A stretch of DNA of 64,000 nucleotides from Pleomorphomonas oryzae DSM 16300 (GTDB taxonomy: Bacteria; Pseudomonadota; Alphaproteobacteria; Rhizobiales; Pleomorphomonadaceae): assembly GCF_000422965.1 (NCBI RefSeq), contig NZ_AUHB01000018.1:1-64000 (forward strand), given 5' to 3'. The notes under the pieces are model-generated. The model was not told the DNA's origin. It saw nothing but the letters and a program-made list of their open reading frames with translations, and made no database searches. This document shows positions 42,364-51,825 of this stretch, one piece after another. The translations under genes and the position numbers were made by a program. Every line of letters starts with the position of its first letter. The first letter of the stretch is position 1.

Positions 42364-43164
42364 CTAAAAGCCAACACCCCTCCTCCCCACAAACACGCTC
42401 GTGGTCATATTCCTCTCCACCCTGCCCCCGAACTCCTCTCTCGCAATTCTCCCCAATTCCGCCAGCACCGCCTCCCTATCCTCCCGCGCCGTGAGGTTGG
42501 AGTACGTCGCATAGAGGGCCACAGTCTCATCGGCGGTCAGCACCAGCTGCCACGGCACGATCTTGTAATCGACGATGTCGAACGCCCCACTGCGCTTGAT
42601 CGCTTCAGTGCGGGCTTCTGCATCGAGGCCGAAGGGAATGCCGCGGGTGCCGGCTGAGGGGCTGTCGAAGCCGGAGAGCAGTTCGTGCGTCGCGTCGTGG
42701 AACGGGTCGGGGCGACTGGCGTCGCCGAAGATGTTCCAGATCGCCGCCCACCAGCCCCCGGGCTTGAGCAGCCGCGCCACCTTCTGAAGCGCCGTCTCCT
42801 CGTCGAGCCAGTGGAAGGCGGCGGCGCAGATGCCGAGGTCGAAGGCCACCTCAGGGAGCGCCGCCTCCTCGAACGGGGCGCGCAGCACTTTGAGCGGCTG
42901 ATCGGGCAGGCTTGCTTCCAGGAAGTCGGCCAGCCGCGCATCCGGCTCGATGGCGACGAGCGGGTCGGCGCCGAGAGCCAGGAGCCGCCGCGTCGCCGTG
43001 CCGGTGCCGGCGCCGATCTCGAACACCTTAGTGCCGGGGCGAAGGCCGCAGCGGGTGACGAGCATGTCATAGACCCAATCCGGATAGTCCGGCCGTGCCG
43101 AGTGGTAGGCAGCCGGGTTCAGCCCGAAGGCTTGCCGGCCGAAGCTCTTCTCGATGTCGGTCAT
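42364..43164 (-). CDS. Class I SAM-dependent methyltransferase
   Basis: A 266-residue methyltransferase with motif I VFEIGAGTGTATRRLLALG, motif II-like DLGICAAAFHWLDEETAL and motif III ARLLKPGGWWAAIW. The sequence is of the Methyltransf_11 type, and the trans-aconitate/UbiE-like arrangement gives no substrate. Start is MTDIEKSF with GGGGGAG upstream; 17 further codons are open upstream. It is divergent from bioR with a 93-bp gap. Confidence 0.88.
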   Translation of the reverse strand: MTDIEKSFGRQAFGLNPAAYHSARPDYPDWVYDMLVTRCGLRPGTKVFEIGAGTGTATRRLLALGADPLVAIEPDARLADFLEASLPDQPLKVLRAPFEEAALPEVAFDLGICAAAFHWLDEETALQKVARLLKPGGWWAAIWNIFGDASRPDPFHDATHELLSGFDSPSAGTRGIPFGLDAEARTEAIKRSGAFDIVDYKIVPWQLVLTADETVALYATYSNLTAREDREAVLAELGRIAREEFGGRVERNMTTSVFVGRRGVGF

Positions 43165-43238
43165 GATCTCCCCCACCATCCGAATGCCCCACTCAGTACA
43201 CCATCCGCCTTGCACGATCCTCTCGACGCCGCCCCTCC

Positions 43239-43260
43239 CATGAATTATCTATAATTCATG
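43239..43260. promoter_or_regulatory. BioR operator covering the bioR start codon
   Basis: CATGAATTAT-CT-ATAATTCATG is a perfect 10-bp-arm palindrome centred on TTATCTATAA (43245-43254), the known BioR box. Its right arm contains the ATG of bioR (43258), so the regulator should block its own transcription start or translation start. No ribosome site is visible upstream. Confidence 0.88.
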
Positions 43261-43884
43261 ACCACGGCCAAATCGGACACCATCTCCACCCGGATCAGCA
43301 AGACGCTGGCCGACCGCATCATTTCCGGCGCCATCGAAGCCGGCAGTCGATTGCGGCAGGACCACGTGGCCGAAGAATTCGGCGCCAGCCACGTGCCGGT
43401 GCGCGAGGCCTTCCGCCTGTTGGAGTCGCAGGGGCTGGTGGTGAGCGAGCCGCGCCGAGGCGTGCGGGTGGCCGGCTTCACGCGAGAGGAAGTGCGCGAG
43501 GTGGCGGAAATGCGCGCGTCACTGGAGGCGCTGGCGCTGCGTAACGCCTTTCCGCATATGACGAAAGCCATTCTCGACACCGCCGAGGAGGCCAACCGGG
43601 CCGGCGACCGGGCGCCCGACGTCTACGCCTGGGAAGAGGCCAACCGCAACTTCCACCGCATCATCCTCGCGCCTTGCGGCATGCCGCGCCTACTCAAAGC
43701 GATCGACGATCTGCAGACGGCCAGCGCCCGCTTCCTGTTCTCCGGCTGGCGGGCCGAGTGGGAAGCCCCCACCGACCGCGATCATCGCGCCATTCTCGAC
43801 GCGCTCCGGACCGGACAGGCCGACATGGCTGCCGCCGTACTAGCCCGGCACGTGCAGACGATCGGTCAGAAGCGGCCGAAATAA
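43258..43884 (+). CDS. bioR: BioR biotin regulator (GntR family)
   Basis: A 208-residue GntR protein with an N-terminal winged helix (ADRIISGAIEAGSRLRQDHVAEEFGASHVPVREAFRLLESQGLV) and a C-terminal FCD-type all-helical domain. BioR is the alphaproteobacterial biotin repressor and recognises TTATCTATAA. Two such boxes occur here: one over its own start and one before bioY (43987). The gene precedes bioY by 133 bp. The start codon lies inside the operator and lacks a ribosome site, so translation may be leaderless. Confidence 0.92.
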   Translation: MTTAKSDTISTRISKTLADRIISGAIEAGSRLRQDHVAEEFGASHVPVREAFRLLESQGLVVSEPRRGVRVAGFTREEVREVAEMRASLEALALRNAFPHMTKAILDTAEEANRAGDRAPDVYAWEEANRNFHRIILAPCGMPRLLKAIDDLQTASARFLFSGWRAEWEAPTDRDHRAILDALRTGQADMAAAVLARHVQTIGQKRPK

Positions 43885-43986
43885 TCTGCCTTTCCAGTCC
43901 CTTATGTCCATTCTCGCAAACGGGGCACGCTTAGCCCTTGCCAAGATCATATTTCTATGGACTCCTTTAGCGATAGATTACTAAAA

Positions 43987-43996
43987 TTATCTATAA
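43987..43996. promoter_or_regulatory. BioR box upstream of bioY
   Basis: TTATCTATAA, extended to AAATTATCTATAATTT at 43984-43999, lies 21 bp before the bioY start. It contains TATAAT (43992-43997), a plausible -10 hexamer, so BioR binding would block the promoter of bioY-bioB. Confidence 0.88.
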
Positions 43997-44017
43997 TTTC
44001 GCAGAAGGAGAGATAGA

Positions 44018-44593
44018 ATGAGCAATGCCCCCGCATGGCCTCTCGGACACCGTCTTTCGCAGCCGGTTCGGACGGCGCTCACCGTCGTCGGTGGCGCTGC
44101 GCTGATGACGCTGGCCGCCAAGGTTCAGATTCCCTTCTGGCCAGTGCCGATGACGCTGCACACCCTCGCGGTTATGCTGTTCGCCGTCACCCTCGGCCCG
44201 CGCGTCGCCGTATCGATCTTCCTCGCCTATCTCGCCGCCGGCACTGCCGGCCTGCCGGTGTTCTCCGGCTCGCCCGAGCGCGGCATTGGCCTTGCCTACA
44301 TGGCCGGCCCCACCGGCGGTTATCTCGCCGGCTATCTCGTCGCCTCCTGGCTGGTGGGCCGATTGGCGGCCGGCAGGGGCACGCTCGGGCGGCTCGCTGC
44401 GATGCTGGCTGGCCTCCTGCCGATCTACGCCCTCGGCGTCGCCTGGCTCGCCGCCTTCGTGCCGGCCGGCAGGCTGATCGCCCTGGGTGTCGCGCCGTTC
44501 ATCCTCGGCGATCTCATCAAGATCGCCGTCGTGGCGGCCGGTTGCGCGCTGCTGCCGTCCGCCCTCGCCCGCCTGAGAGGCCTTGGAGAATGA
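44018..44593 (+). CDS. bioY: Biotin transporter BioY
   Basis: A 191-residue membrane S-component of energy-coupling-factor transporters. The signature [24 protein letters not shown] and [16 protein letters not shown] are the BioY family motifs; there are five to six hydrophobic segments. It binds biotin and imports it, alone or with EcfT/EcfA. Start has AAGGAGAG upstream. It overlaps bioB by 4 bp, so the two are translationally coupled. Confidence 0.95.
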   Translation: MSNAPAWPLGHRLSQPVRTALTVVGGAALMTLAAKVQIPFWPVPMTLHTLAVMLFAVTLGPRVAVSIFLAYLAAGTAGLPVFSGSPERGIGLAYMAGPTGGYLAGYLVASWLVGRLAAGRGTLGRLAAMLAGLLPIYALGVAWLAAFVPAGRLIALGVAPFILGDLIKIAVVAAGCALLPSALARLRGLGE

Positions 44594-45630
44594 CCACCGC
44601 CGACGGAACCACCCGGCACGACTGGACGGTGGAGGAGATCGCCACCCTCCACGACCTGCCGCTCCTCGAGCTGATCGGCCGCGCCAACGCGGTCCACCGC
44701 GCCCATCACGACCCCAACAAGGTGCAGAAGGCCAGCCTCCTCTCCATCAAGACCGGCGGCTGTCCGGAGAACTGCGCCTATTGCCCGCAGTCGGCCCACC
44801 ACCGCGAGGTGGCGCTGACCAAGGATCGGCTGATGGACCCGACCAAGGTGATCGCTCTCGCCGAAACCGCCCGTAAGGCCGGCGCCGAGCGCTTCTGCAT
44901 GGGCGCCGCATGGCGCGAGGTGCGCGATGGCGAGGAGTTCGACGCCGTCATCGCCATGGTCAAAGGCGTCCGCGCCCTCGGCATGGAGGCCTGTGTCACG
45001 CTCGGCATGCTGAAGCCGCATCAGGCCGAGCGCCTCGCGGCGGCCGGCCTCACCGCCTACAACCACAACCTCGATACCAGCCCCGAGTTCTACGGCCAGA
45101 TCGTCACCACCCGCACCTATCAGGATCGCCTCGATACGCTGGCCCTGGTGCGCTCGCTCGGCATCGATCTCTGCTGCGGCGGCATCATCGGCATGGGCGA
45201 GACGGTGCGCGACCGCGCCTCGATGCTTCGGGTGCTGGCCGGCATGGACCCGCATCCAGAAAGCGCGCCGATCAACGCGCTGGTGCCGGTCGCCGGCACG
45301 CCGCTGGCCGACCGGCCGCCGGTCGATCCACTGGATCTGGTGCGCATGGTGGCCACCGCTCGCCTGGTGCTGCCGGGCTCGACGGTGCGCCTGTCGGCCG
45401 GCCGCTCGGCGCTCACCCGCGAAGCGCAGATCCTCTGCCTGGTGGCCGGCGCCAACTCGGTGTTCTACGGCGACAAGCTGCTCACCACGCCCAACGCCGA
45501 CATTGGCGACGACGCCGAACTGTTCGCGGCCATCCGTGACCCCACGCCCGCCTGCCCGCTGAAACACGCCGGCACAGCCAGCCGAATGGCCGGAGCGGGC
45601 GACGAAGGCTGTCGCTGCGGAACAGGATGA
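44590..45630 (+). CDS. bioB: Biotin synthase
   Basis: A 346-residue radical-SAM enzyme converting dethiobiotin to biotin. The [4Fe-4S] motif is CPENCAYC (Cys58, Cys62, Cys65) and the second cluster region includes [11 protein letters not shown], with Arg in VRLSAGR. Start overlaps bioY (ATGA). The C-terminus is unusual: a final [10 protein letters not shown] tail with two extra cysteines. It is not accompanied by bioF, bioD or bioA in this window. Confidence 0.95.
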   Translation: MTTADGTTRHDWTVEEIATLHDLPLLELIGRANAVHRAHHDPNKVQKASLLSIKTGGCPENCAYCPQSAHHREVALTKDRLMDPTKVIALAETARKAGAERFCMGAAWREVRDGEEFDAVIAMVKGVRALGMEACVTLGMLKPHQAERLAAAGLTAYNHNLDTSPEFYGQIVTTRTYQDRLDTLALVRSLGIDLCCGGIIGMGETVRDRASMLRVLAGMDPHPESAPINALVPVAGTPLADRPPVDPLDLVRMVATARLVLPGSTVRLSAGRSALTREAQILCLVAGANSVFYGDKLLTTPNADIGDDAELFAAIRDPTPACPLKHAGTASRMAGAGDEGCRCGTG

Positions 45631-45643
45631 GGCGAACAGGCGA

Positions 45644-46852
45644 TCACGTGAAATAGCGCCGGATGAAGGGCACCTGCCGCAGGCCGTGGCTGACGACGAA
45701 AGCGAGTGGCACCAGGATGGCGGCCATCACATACATCTTCAACAGCGCCGGCGCCTGAACGTTCCGCACCAGGATGGCGCCGGCCACGATAACAGGCGGA
45801 TGGATGACGTAGACGCCAAAATAGTTCTGCGTCAGGAAGCCCGTCAGTTTGCCCTGGCCGTTGAACTTCTCGCGGAACAGCACGATCAGCCCCAGCGATA
45901 TGCCGACGCAGAAGAACGCCTCCCACGTCGCATAGAAGGCCGACTGCCAGCGGAAGCCGCCGAAGAAGGCGCCGATGTCGGGCACGGCGCCATGGGCCTC
46001 AGCGAGGATGGCACTCGCCGGAATACCCAGGAACCACAGGGGTATGCCGAGAATCAGCGTCCACCTGAACCAGCGCATGCCGAACTTGTAGGTCACGCTG
46101 TCCAGAACCTGATGCCTCCGGCAGAAGATGCCCGCGAAGAACATGACGACATAGGAAGAGAAGAAGCCGCCTTGCATGAAGTTGCCAGGCACCGCCTTGA
46201 ACAGCTGAACACCGCCCGGCTGTACCAGGCGCAGCAGGAAGGCGCCCACGGCGATGATCAACGCGACCGCCACCACCGACCGATGCGCGATTCTGAAAGG
46301 TGTCGCCTGGCTCGCCACCGCCCCCGGCTCGCCCGGCGCGCCATGCCAGACGGCGTAAGCAACCGACAGGATCAACAGCAGCATCAGGAACCACAACGGG
46401 CCAAGACTGCTCAGGAAATCGAGCGAGGTGACGTAGTGGACATACCATTCGGCCATGTTCGGCGCGGCGGCATTGGCCAAGCCGGCGATCCATATGGTCA
46501 GGGGGTGGATGAGAGCGACATAGACCAGCATGGGGACGCCAAGCCGGACCAGCCGGCTTTCGATGAACGGCGCCGAGCCTTTCCTCTCAAGGGAATCGGG
46601 AACGAGGTAGCCCGAGATAAAGAACAGGAGACCCATGAACCAGGCCTGGGTGAGCGAGCCATAGAGGCCGAACAACAGGCCGGAGAGCGGGCCGTAGCTG
46701 GCCTGTTCCTTGTAATACCAGAGGCCGTTGCCGCTATAGGTGACGTTGAGGTGCATCAGCACCACGAGGATGATGACGAACCACTTGAGATGATCGAGGT
46801 AGGCAAGCCGCCCTAGTCTCGTCTTCTCTACGACTGCCCCCTGCGCATCCAT
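45644..46852 (-). CDS. Acyltransferase 3 family membrane protein
   Basis: A 402-residue integral membrane protein with about ten hydrophobic segments. It is of the Acyl_transf_3 family: LDHLKWFVIILVVLMHLNVTYSG near the N-terminus (family RaldxHxxlKxxxx-like start), FFISGYLVP, LWFLMLLLILSV and a C-terminal NYFGVYVIHPPVIV. Members transfer acetyl or other acyl groups to surface glycans or osmolytes, such as OPG succinylation. Start is MDAQG with GGGGGA upstream. It is convergent with bioB. Confidence 0.87.
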   Translation of the reverse strand: MDAQGAVVEKTRLGRLAYLDHLKWFVIILVVLMHLNVTYSGNGLWYYKEQASYGPLSGLLFGLYGSLTQAWFMGLLFFISGYLVPDSLERKGSAPFIESRLVRLGVPMLVYVALIHPLTIWIAGLANAAAPNMAEWYVHYVTSLDFLSSLGPLWFLMLLLILSVAYAVWHGAPGEPGAVASQATPFRIAHRSVVAVALIIAVGAFLLRLVQPGGVQLFKAVPGNFMQGGFFSSYVVMFFAGIFCRRHQVLDSVTYKFGMRWFRWTLILGIPLWFLGIPASAILAEAHGAVPDIGAFFGGFRWQSAFYATWEAFFCVGISLGLIVLFREKFNGQGKLTGFLTQNYFGVYVIHPPVIVAGAILVRNVQAPALLKMYVMAAILVPLAFVVSHGLRQVPFIRRYFT

Positions 46853-47242
46853 GTCGTCCCCCATTTCAATGCAGCATACCGACCAAGTTGGAGCGGGCGG
46901 CCGTTCGGCGCCCCTCCTCATGAATTCTTCGCGTGAATGAATGAGATCGCCGGTCCGGCCTTTTGCTCTCGCAGGCCGCGCGCTCCGTAATCGTGATTGC
47001 AGGCGGACGGTATGACTGCTCACCAGAGCGGTCAATCAGAGGTTTTCGCTATGATTTTCTGGAGTTAAGCAGGCATCAATAGTGCACGAACCCAGGGAAT
47101 ACTTAGAGATAACCTGCATATATGAGTATCGGACAGTTGCAGCATGGCGCAGCAGGGCGACTGAGCGGCAATGTCTCAGACCCTACCCTTGAGTTTCTGA
47201 ATACCCGGTGTACATTAGCCAGGATTAGCTAATGAGGCTCCC
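46853..47242. other. 390-bp region without recognised gene
   Basis: No protein-like frame in either direction. It must hold the promoter of the acyltransferase gene and that of the Phd/VapC pair; apart from the palindrome at 47213-47234 nothing stands out. Confidence 0.6.
47213..47234. promoter_or_regulatory. Palindrome upstream of the Phd/VapC operon (operator)
   Basis: CATTAGC and GCTAATG (7-bp arms, 8-bp centre) lie 9 bases before the antitoxin start. Such repeats are bound by Phd/YefM-type antitoxins for autorepression. Confidence 0.6.
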
Positions 47243-47500
47243 ATGTCCACCGTCAACATGCTCGACGCCAAGACGCACCTCTCGAAGCTGGTCGGGGATG
47301 TGGAAAGCGGCGCGATCGACGAGATCGTCATTGCCCGCAACGGCAAGCCGGCGGCGAAGCTGGTACCGATCGGCAAGGCGAAAGCTGCCGGCAAGCGGTT
47401 GGGCCTCTTGAAAGGGCGCTTTCCGGCGATGTCGCTCGACGATTTCAACAGCGATGACCAGGCGGTCGCCGCACTGTTCGCCGGCAAGGCCACCGACTGA
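47243..47500 (+). CDS. Phd/YefM-type antitoxin
   Basis: An 85-residue antitoxin: MSTVNMLDAKTHLSKLVGDVESGAIDEIVIARNGKPAAKLVPIGK is the Phd/YefM DNA-binding and dimer domain, and the C-terminal LGLLKGRFPAMSLDDFNSDDQAVAALF is the toxin-binding tail. It precedes a PIN toxin gene with a one-base overlap (TGATG-type). Its promoter has a palindromic operator. Confidence 0.92.
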   Translation: MSTVNMLDAKTHLSKLVGDVESGAIDEIVIARNGKPAAKLVPIGKAKAAGKRLGLLKGRFPAMSLDDFNSDDQAVAALFAGKATD

Positions 47501-47889
47501 TGCGTCTCCTGCTCGACACTCACGTGGCGATCTGGGCGCTGGTTTCGCCCGAGCTCATCCCGGATCGCCTCGCGAGCCTGATCGCCGACGCGGACAACGA
47601 GATCTACGTCTCCGCGGCGAGCATCTGGGAAATCGGCATCAAGTTCACCTTGGGTAAGCCGAGCGCCCCGCCCTTTTCGGCCAAGGATGCCATCGCCTAT
47701 TTCGCTGAGGCCGGCTTCCTCTCTTTGCCCGTAATAGCAGCCCACGCCGCCGCCGTGGAAGAGCTGCCGCCACTCCACATCGACCCCTTCGACAGACTGC
47801 TGATAGCCCAAGCCGTCACCGAGCCGCTGCGGCTGATCAGCCACGACGCCAAGGTCGCCGCTTACGGAAGCATGGTTCTCAGCTGGTAG
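47500..47889 (+). CDS. vapC: PIN-domain toxin, VapC type
   Basis: A 129-residue PIN ribonuclease: Asp6 (LLLDTHVAI), Glu44 (ASIWEIGIK) and Asp98 (DPFDRLLIA) form the acidic metal site. VapC toxins cleave tRNA or rRNA. The last 11 bp overlap the 3' end of the convergent AraC-type gene. Confidence 0.92.
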   Translation: MRLLLDTHVAIWALVSPELIPDRLASLIADADNEIYVSAASIWEIGIKFTLGKPSAPPFSAKDAIAYFAEAGFLSLPVIAAHAAAVEELPPLHIDPFDRLLIAQAVTEPLRLISHDAKVAAYGSMVLSW

Positions 47890-48979
47890 CCGAATCCTCG
47901 CCTCGCTCCGTCACGACATCGGCAAAGGCCTGATGGTCAGCAGTGCTGGCCCGCCGATAGGCGCTGGGCGTCATGCCCGTTACCCGCAGGAATTCGCGGT
48001 TGAAGTTGGATTTGGTGCCGAAGCCGGATTCCAACATCACCACCGTCACCGGCTCGTCGGTTTGGGTCAGCCGCCGCTGGGCATCGCGCACCCGATATTC
48101 GTTGACCACCTGCGACACGTTGCGGCCGTGCGCCCGGTTGAGCGCCCCGGAAATCTGCCGGGCGGGGATGCCTGCGCGGCGAGCCAGCCGCTCCAGCGTC
48201 AAGTCCGGATCACGATAGATTTGCTTTTCCGCCATCAGCGCCTCGATGCGGCCGATGACGGCGGCATCCGCTGCGCGCGTGTCCTCATCCACGGGGAGCG
48301 GCGGGGGCGACGGCGCGGCCTCCTCGCCCGACAACGCCTCCGTCTCGGGGCGGCTGTCACCCGCCACCGTCGCCGCATAACCGGCCACAGCGAGCCACAA
48401 CACACTGGCGGCGGTGAGCAGCAGCTTGGCCTGCCGCCCCTCGCCGAGGAACAGATCGACCGATACCGACGCATCGAGAAAAGCGGTGAACACCAGCACG
48501 GCGCCGAGGGCGACCAGAGCCCGATAGGCCATCCGCTCGTCGCTGAACCGGACGGCGGAGAGCGTCCCCGGCCCCTGCCGCGCCACGGCGAGCATCGCCA
48601 CGCCATAGCCGAGGTAGATGACGAACAGCACAGCGTCGATCGACACCCGCCAGACGGCGACCAGCACCGCCACGACGACCGCCGGCAACAGATGCAGCCA
48701 GACGGCCGGCGCCGGTGTGCTGTGGCGCAGCCGATCGAAGGCCATGAATGACATGGCCGGCAGCAGGGCGGCGAGAACCGGCTGGATCAGCCGCGCCGGC
48801 TGCCAGCCGAAGTTCCAGTTGAGGCCCGAAAGAGCTGCCTGCACGGCGAAGGCGGCGACCAGCAGCGGAAACAGTCCGAACTTCCCCGCGCCATGCCGGA
48901 TCATCCGCAGCAGGATGAGGCAGAGGACGAGCGATACGACGAAAGGCAAGGGGATCGAAGGCATGGCCTTTTCTAGCAT
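47879..48979 (-). CDS. Membrane AraC-family transcriptional regulator
   Basis: A 366-residue protein with an N-terminal membrane domain of about six to seven hydrophobic segments (residues 10-220) and a C-terminal AraC DNA-binding domain: DPDLTLERLARRAGIPARQISGALNR and VMLESGFGTKSNFNREFLRVTGMTPSAYRR. Membrane-spanning AraC regulators sense envelope signals. The start at 48979 (MLEKAM) or at 48964 (MPSIPL) is uncertain. It overlaps vapC at its 3' end. Confidence 0.85.
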   Translation of the reverse strand: MLEKAMPSIPLPFVVSLVLCLILLRMIRHGAGKFGLFPLLVAAFAVQAALSGLNWNFGWQPARLIQPVLAALLPAMSFMAFDRLRHSTPAPAVWLHLLPAVVVAVLVAVWRVSIDAVLFVIYLGYGVAMLAVARQGPGTLSAVRFSDERMAYRALVALGAVLVFTAFLDASVSVDLFLGEGRQAKLLLTAASVLWLAVAGYAATVAGDSRPETEALSGEEAAPSPPPLPVDEDTRAADAAVIGRIEALMAEKQIYRDPDLTLERLARRAGIPARQISGALNRAHGRNVSQVVNEYRVRDAQRRLTQTDEPVTVVMLESGFGTKSNFNREFLRVTGMTPSAYRRASTADHQAFADVVTERGEDSATS

Positions 48980-49216
48980 GCCACCGGCATCTTCGTCGCG
49001 CCGCCAGGACGCAGAATCCCCTGGTGGACGTCCTCGATCGCAATTGAGGTCGCGCGCCGCGCGTCATCTCTGGCAGCGAGCCATAAGGTGGAAGCCGTCG
49101 CCGCGATGGTCGACAGCGCCCCGCCCGCCATCTCCATTAAAGCAAGCCTTCTTCACCCAGCATCGAATGGCGATCCTCGGACTGTCTCGATTGTTCTGGC
49201 TAGCGGGAATGCGTCG

Positions 49217-50656
49217 TCAGGCGAGGCAGACCCGATCGCCGCCCGCCGCCTTGGCCTTGCGGAGCGCCCGGTCGACCCGTTCCATCGCCACGCCGCGATC
49301 TTCGCCGGCAGTCAGTGCGGTCACGCCGATGCTCGCTCTGAGTTGGGCGAACGCGTTGTCGCCAAAAGTCTCAGCGCCGATCACTTTGACCAGGCTGTCG
49401 GCAAAGCGGGCCGCCGCATCGGAACTGCCCTCCCTGAGGATGGCGAATGTATCGCCATCGAGGCGGGCAGCGACCCCGGCGCCGCTGGAGACGCTGGCAA
49501 TGATCCGGCCGACCTTGCCAAGCGCCGCATCGCCTGCCGCGCGGCCGAAGCGGTCGTTGAAAATGCCGAAGCCGTCGAGATCGGCAACAATCAGGTTGAG
49601 CGGCTCTGAGGACGCCCGACGGCTCAACAGCCGCGTCTCGTATTCCGCTTCGAACCCCGGTCGATTGACGAGCCCGGTCAGCGCATCGCGGAAGGCCAGT
49701 TCGCCGATCCGCTTCTTGTAGATGCCGAAGGCGATGGAAACGAGAACGAGCGATACGGCGATGACCAGGAAGCCGATGGCAAGATTGAACAGGAAACCAA
49801 GCCACAGCGGCCGCATCGCCGCCGCCTCGTCCTGCTCGACCATGACGCGCCAGCCGAGATCGGGAATAAGCCGATGCGACAGGAGGATGGTTCGCCCGGC
49901 TCGCTTGAAGGAATACTCGCCGCGCTCCTCTCCGAGGATCTGACTGGCGATGCCTGCGAGCCCTTCGGATTTTTGAATGGAGGCGCCCACCGGCGTATCG
50001 TCATCCGTCGCCACGACGATGTCGCCCCGCGCATTGACGAAATAGATATTGCGGTTGAACTGCTCGCGATAGCGCGAAACGATGTTGCGGACTGTTCGGA
50101 AATCGAGGCCGACGCCGGCAAGGGCGATCATCTTGCCGTCATGGTCGAGAACCCGGTAGTTGATGAAGACCGTCAGCGCGTCATCTTGCTGCTTGTTGAC
50201 ATCGACGTTGACCTCGTAAGGCGCCGCCGCGTCAATCGCCCGGAAAAACCAGATGTCGGCAGGATCGTCGCGCTTGAGATGTCGGGGCGGCGCCTGAAAG
50301 TGGTAATAGGCCTGCGTGTCACGAGACACCAGAAACGCCGTGAAAACATTGTATTGCCGCTGGATCCGCTGCAGATAGCGGGTGATCGCCGCCAGATCGA
50401 GCTCCCCCGAATGCAGCCAGTCCTGCACGAAGGTGTCATTGGCCATCAACGAGGAAACCAGGATCGGCCGCACCAGATCGGTCTGAATCTCCGAATAGAT
50501 GTTCGACCCGGTCAGGGGCAGTTCGGTCTCGATGATCGACTGCCGCATGGTGTCGACAGCGATGAAGTAGCTGACCATATTGGTGATGAGAAAGCCGATG
50601 GCGAGAATGGCGCCGATCAGCGGGATCATGCGCATCCGGTCCAGCTTGGCGGTCAT
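49217..50656 (-). CDS. Membrane GGDEF-domain protein with degenerate active site
   Basis: A 479-residue protein: N-terminal transmembrane segment (about 11-33), an extracytoplasmic dCache-like sensor (about 45-270), a second membrane segment (about 285-307), and a GGDEF domain. The nucleotide-site DLDGFGIFNDRFGRAAGD is intact, but the signature is DGDTF at residues 400-404 instead of GGDEF, losing the first Gly and the catalytic Glu. Diguanylate cyclase activity is therefore doubtful. Start MTAKLDR has GGAGGAAGA. Confidence 0.88.
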   Translation of the reverse strand: MTAKLDRMRMIPLIGAILAIGFLITNMVSYFIAVDTMRQSIIETELPLTGSNIYSEIQTDLVRPILVSSLMANDTFVQDWLHSGELDLAAITRYLQRIQRQYNVFTAFLVSRDTQAYYHFQAPPRHLKRDDPADIWFFRAIDAAAPYEVNVDVNKQQDDALTVFINYRVLDHDGKMIALAGVGLDFRTVRNIVSRYREQFNRNIYFVNARGDIVVATDDDTPVGASIQKSEGLAGIASQILGEERGEYSFKRAGRTILLSHRLIPDLGWRVMVEQDEAAAMRPLWLGFLFNLAIGFLVIAVSLVLVSIAFGIYKKRIGELAFRDALTGLVNRPGFEAEYETRLLSRRASSEPLNLIVADLDGFGIFNDRFGRAAGDAALGKVGRIIASVSSGAGVAARLDGDTFAILREGSSDAAARFADSLVKVIGAETFGDNAFAQLRASIGVTALTAGEDRGVAMERVDRALRKAKAAGGDRVCLA

Positions 50657-50763
50657 TCTTCCTCCCGGCGAACGCAAGCGCGTCCGCCCCTCACTCCGTC
50701 AGCAGCCATCCGAATCGTCTCGGCTCTGCCCCTACCATAGGTGGAATTAACAAGAGTCCGCGA

Positions 50764-51825
50764 TCAATCTTCAGGGAAAGACGGATTCTCTTCGTCCTTG
50801 TCCGCCACCTCAAAGCCCAGAAGATTCCAGGATTGCAGCATGTGTGGCGGCAGGGGAGCGGTGACGTCGATCACCGCGCCGCCAGCCGGATGCGGTATGG
50901 TGAGGCGGCGGGCCAGAAGGTGCAGCCGGTTCTGGATACCGCCCGGCAATTGCCAATTCTCGATATCGAAATAACGGGGATCGCCGATGATCGGATGCCC
51001 CATCGCTTGGCAATGGACGCGCAGCTGATGGGTGCGGCCGGTGGTCGGCTTCATGGTCAGCCACGACAGGCGGCCGGCCGAATGCTCGACGATGGAATAG
51101 TAAGTCACGGCATGCTGGGCGTCGGTATCGCCATGTTTGGCCACGGTCATCATGTCGCCGTCCGGTCCCGCCACGCGCTTCAGATAGCTCGAGATCTTGC
51201 CCTGGGCCGGCTTGGGCTGGCCGTACACCAGCGCCCAATAGATCTTGCGCGCCGAACGCGTCTGGAAGGTACGAGCCAGCGTCGCCGCCGCGAGGCGCGA
51301 GCGGGCCACCAGAAGGCAGCCGGAGGTCTCCCGGTCGAGGCGATGAACGAGGCGCGGCTTGACGCCCTTGCGGTCGCGCAGCGCCTCCAGCATGCCGTCG
51401 ATGTGGCGTGTCATGCCCGAACCGCCCTGCACGGCAAGGCCGGCCGGCTTGTTGAAGACGAACACGTGCTCGTCCTCGTAGAGCAGCAGCGAGCGCAGAT
51501 AATCGGCCTCGTTGGCGGATGCCACCTGCTTCGGCCGGGCCATCGGCGCGCCGCCCTCCCCGTCGTAGAAGGATGGGCCACTCTGTGCGGCATCGCCATA
51601 TTGCAGTGGCGGTATGCGCACCGTCTGGCCAACGCCGAGCCGCTGTTCGGTCTTGCAGCGACCGCCATCGACACGCACTTGCCCCGAGCGGATCAGTTTC
51701 TGCAAGCGGCCGAAGCCAAGGCCGGGGAAATGCTCCTTGAACCAGCGGTCGAGGCGCATTCCGGCCTCGTCTTTGGCAACGACGATCATTTCGACGCGTG
51801 GCCCGCCGGGTGCTTCATGGGTCAT
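50764..51825 (-). CDS. RluC/RluD-family pseudouridine synthase
   Basis: A 353-residue enzyme with an N-terminal S4 RNA-binding domain (residues about 15-75: GMRLDRWFKEHFPGLGFGRLQKLIRSGQVRVDG) and a pseudouridine synthase domain with the catalytic Asp164 in HRLDRETSG. It converts uridines of 23S rRNA. The start codon overlaps the crcB stop codon by 4 bp, so the two genes are translationally coupled. Confidence 0.93.
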   Translation of the reverse strand: MTHEAPGGPRVEMIVVAKDEAGMRLDRWFKEHFPGLGFGRLQKLIRSGQVRVDGGRCKTEQRLGVGQTVRIPPLQYGDAAQSGPSFYDGEGGAPMARPKQVASANEADYLRSLLLYEDEHVFVFNKPAGLAVQGGSGMTRHIDGMLEALRDRKGVKPRLVHRLDRETSGCLLVARSRLAAATLARTFQTRSARKIYWALVYGQPKPAQGKISSYLKRVAGPDGDMMTVAKHGDTDAQHAVTYYSIVEHSAGRLSWLTMKPTTGRTHQLRVHCQAMGHPIIGDPRYFDIENWQLPGGIQNRLHLLARRLTIPHPAGGAVIDVTAPLPPHMLQSWNLLGFEVADKDEENPSFPED

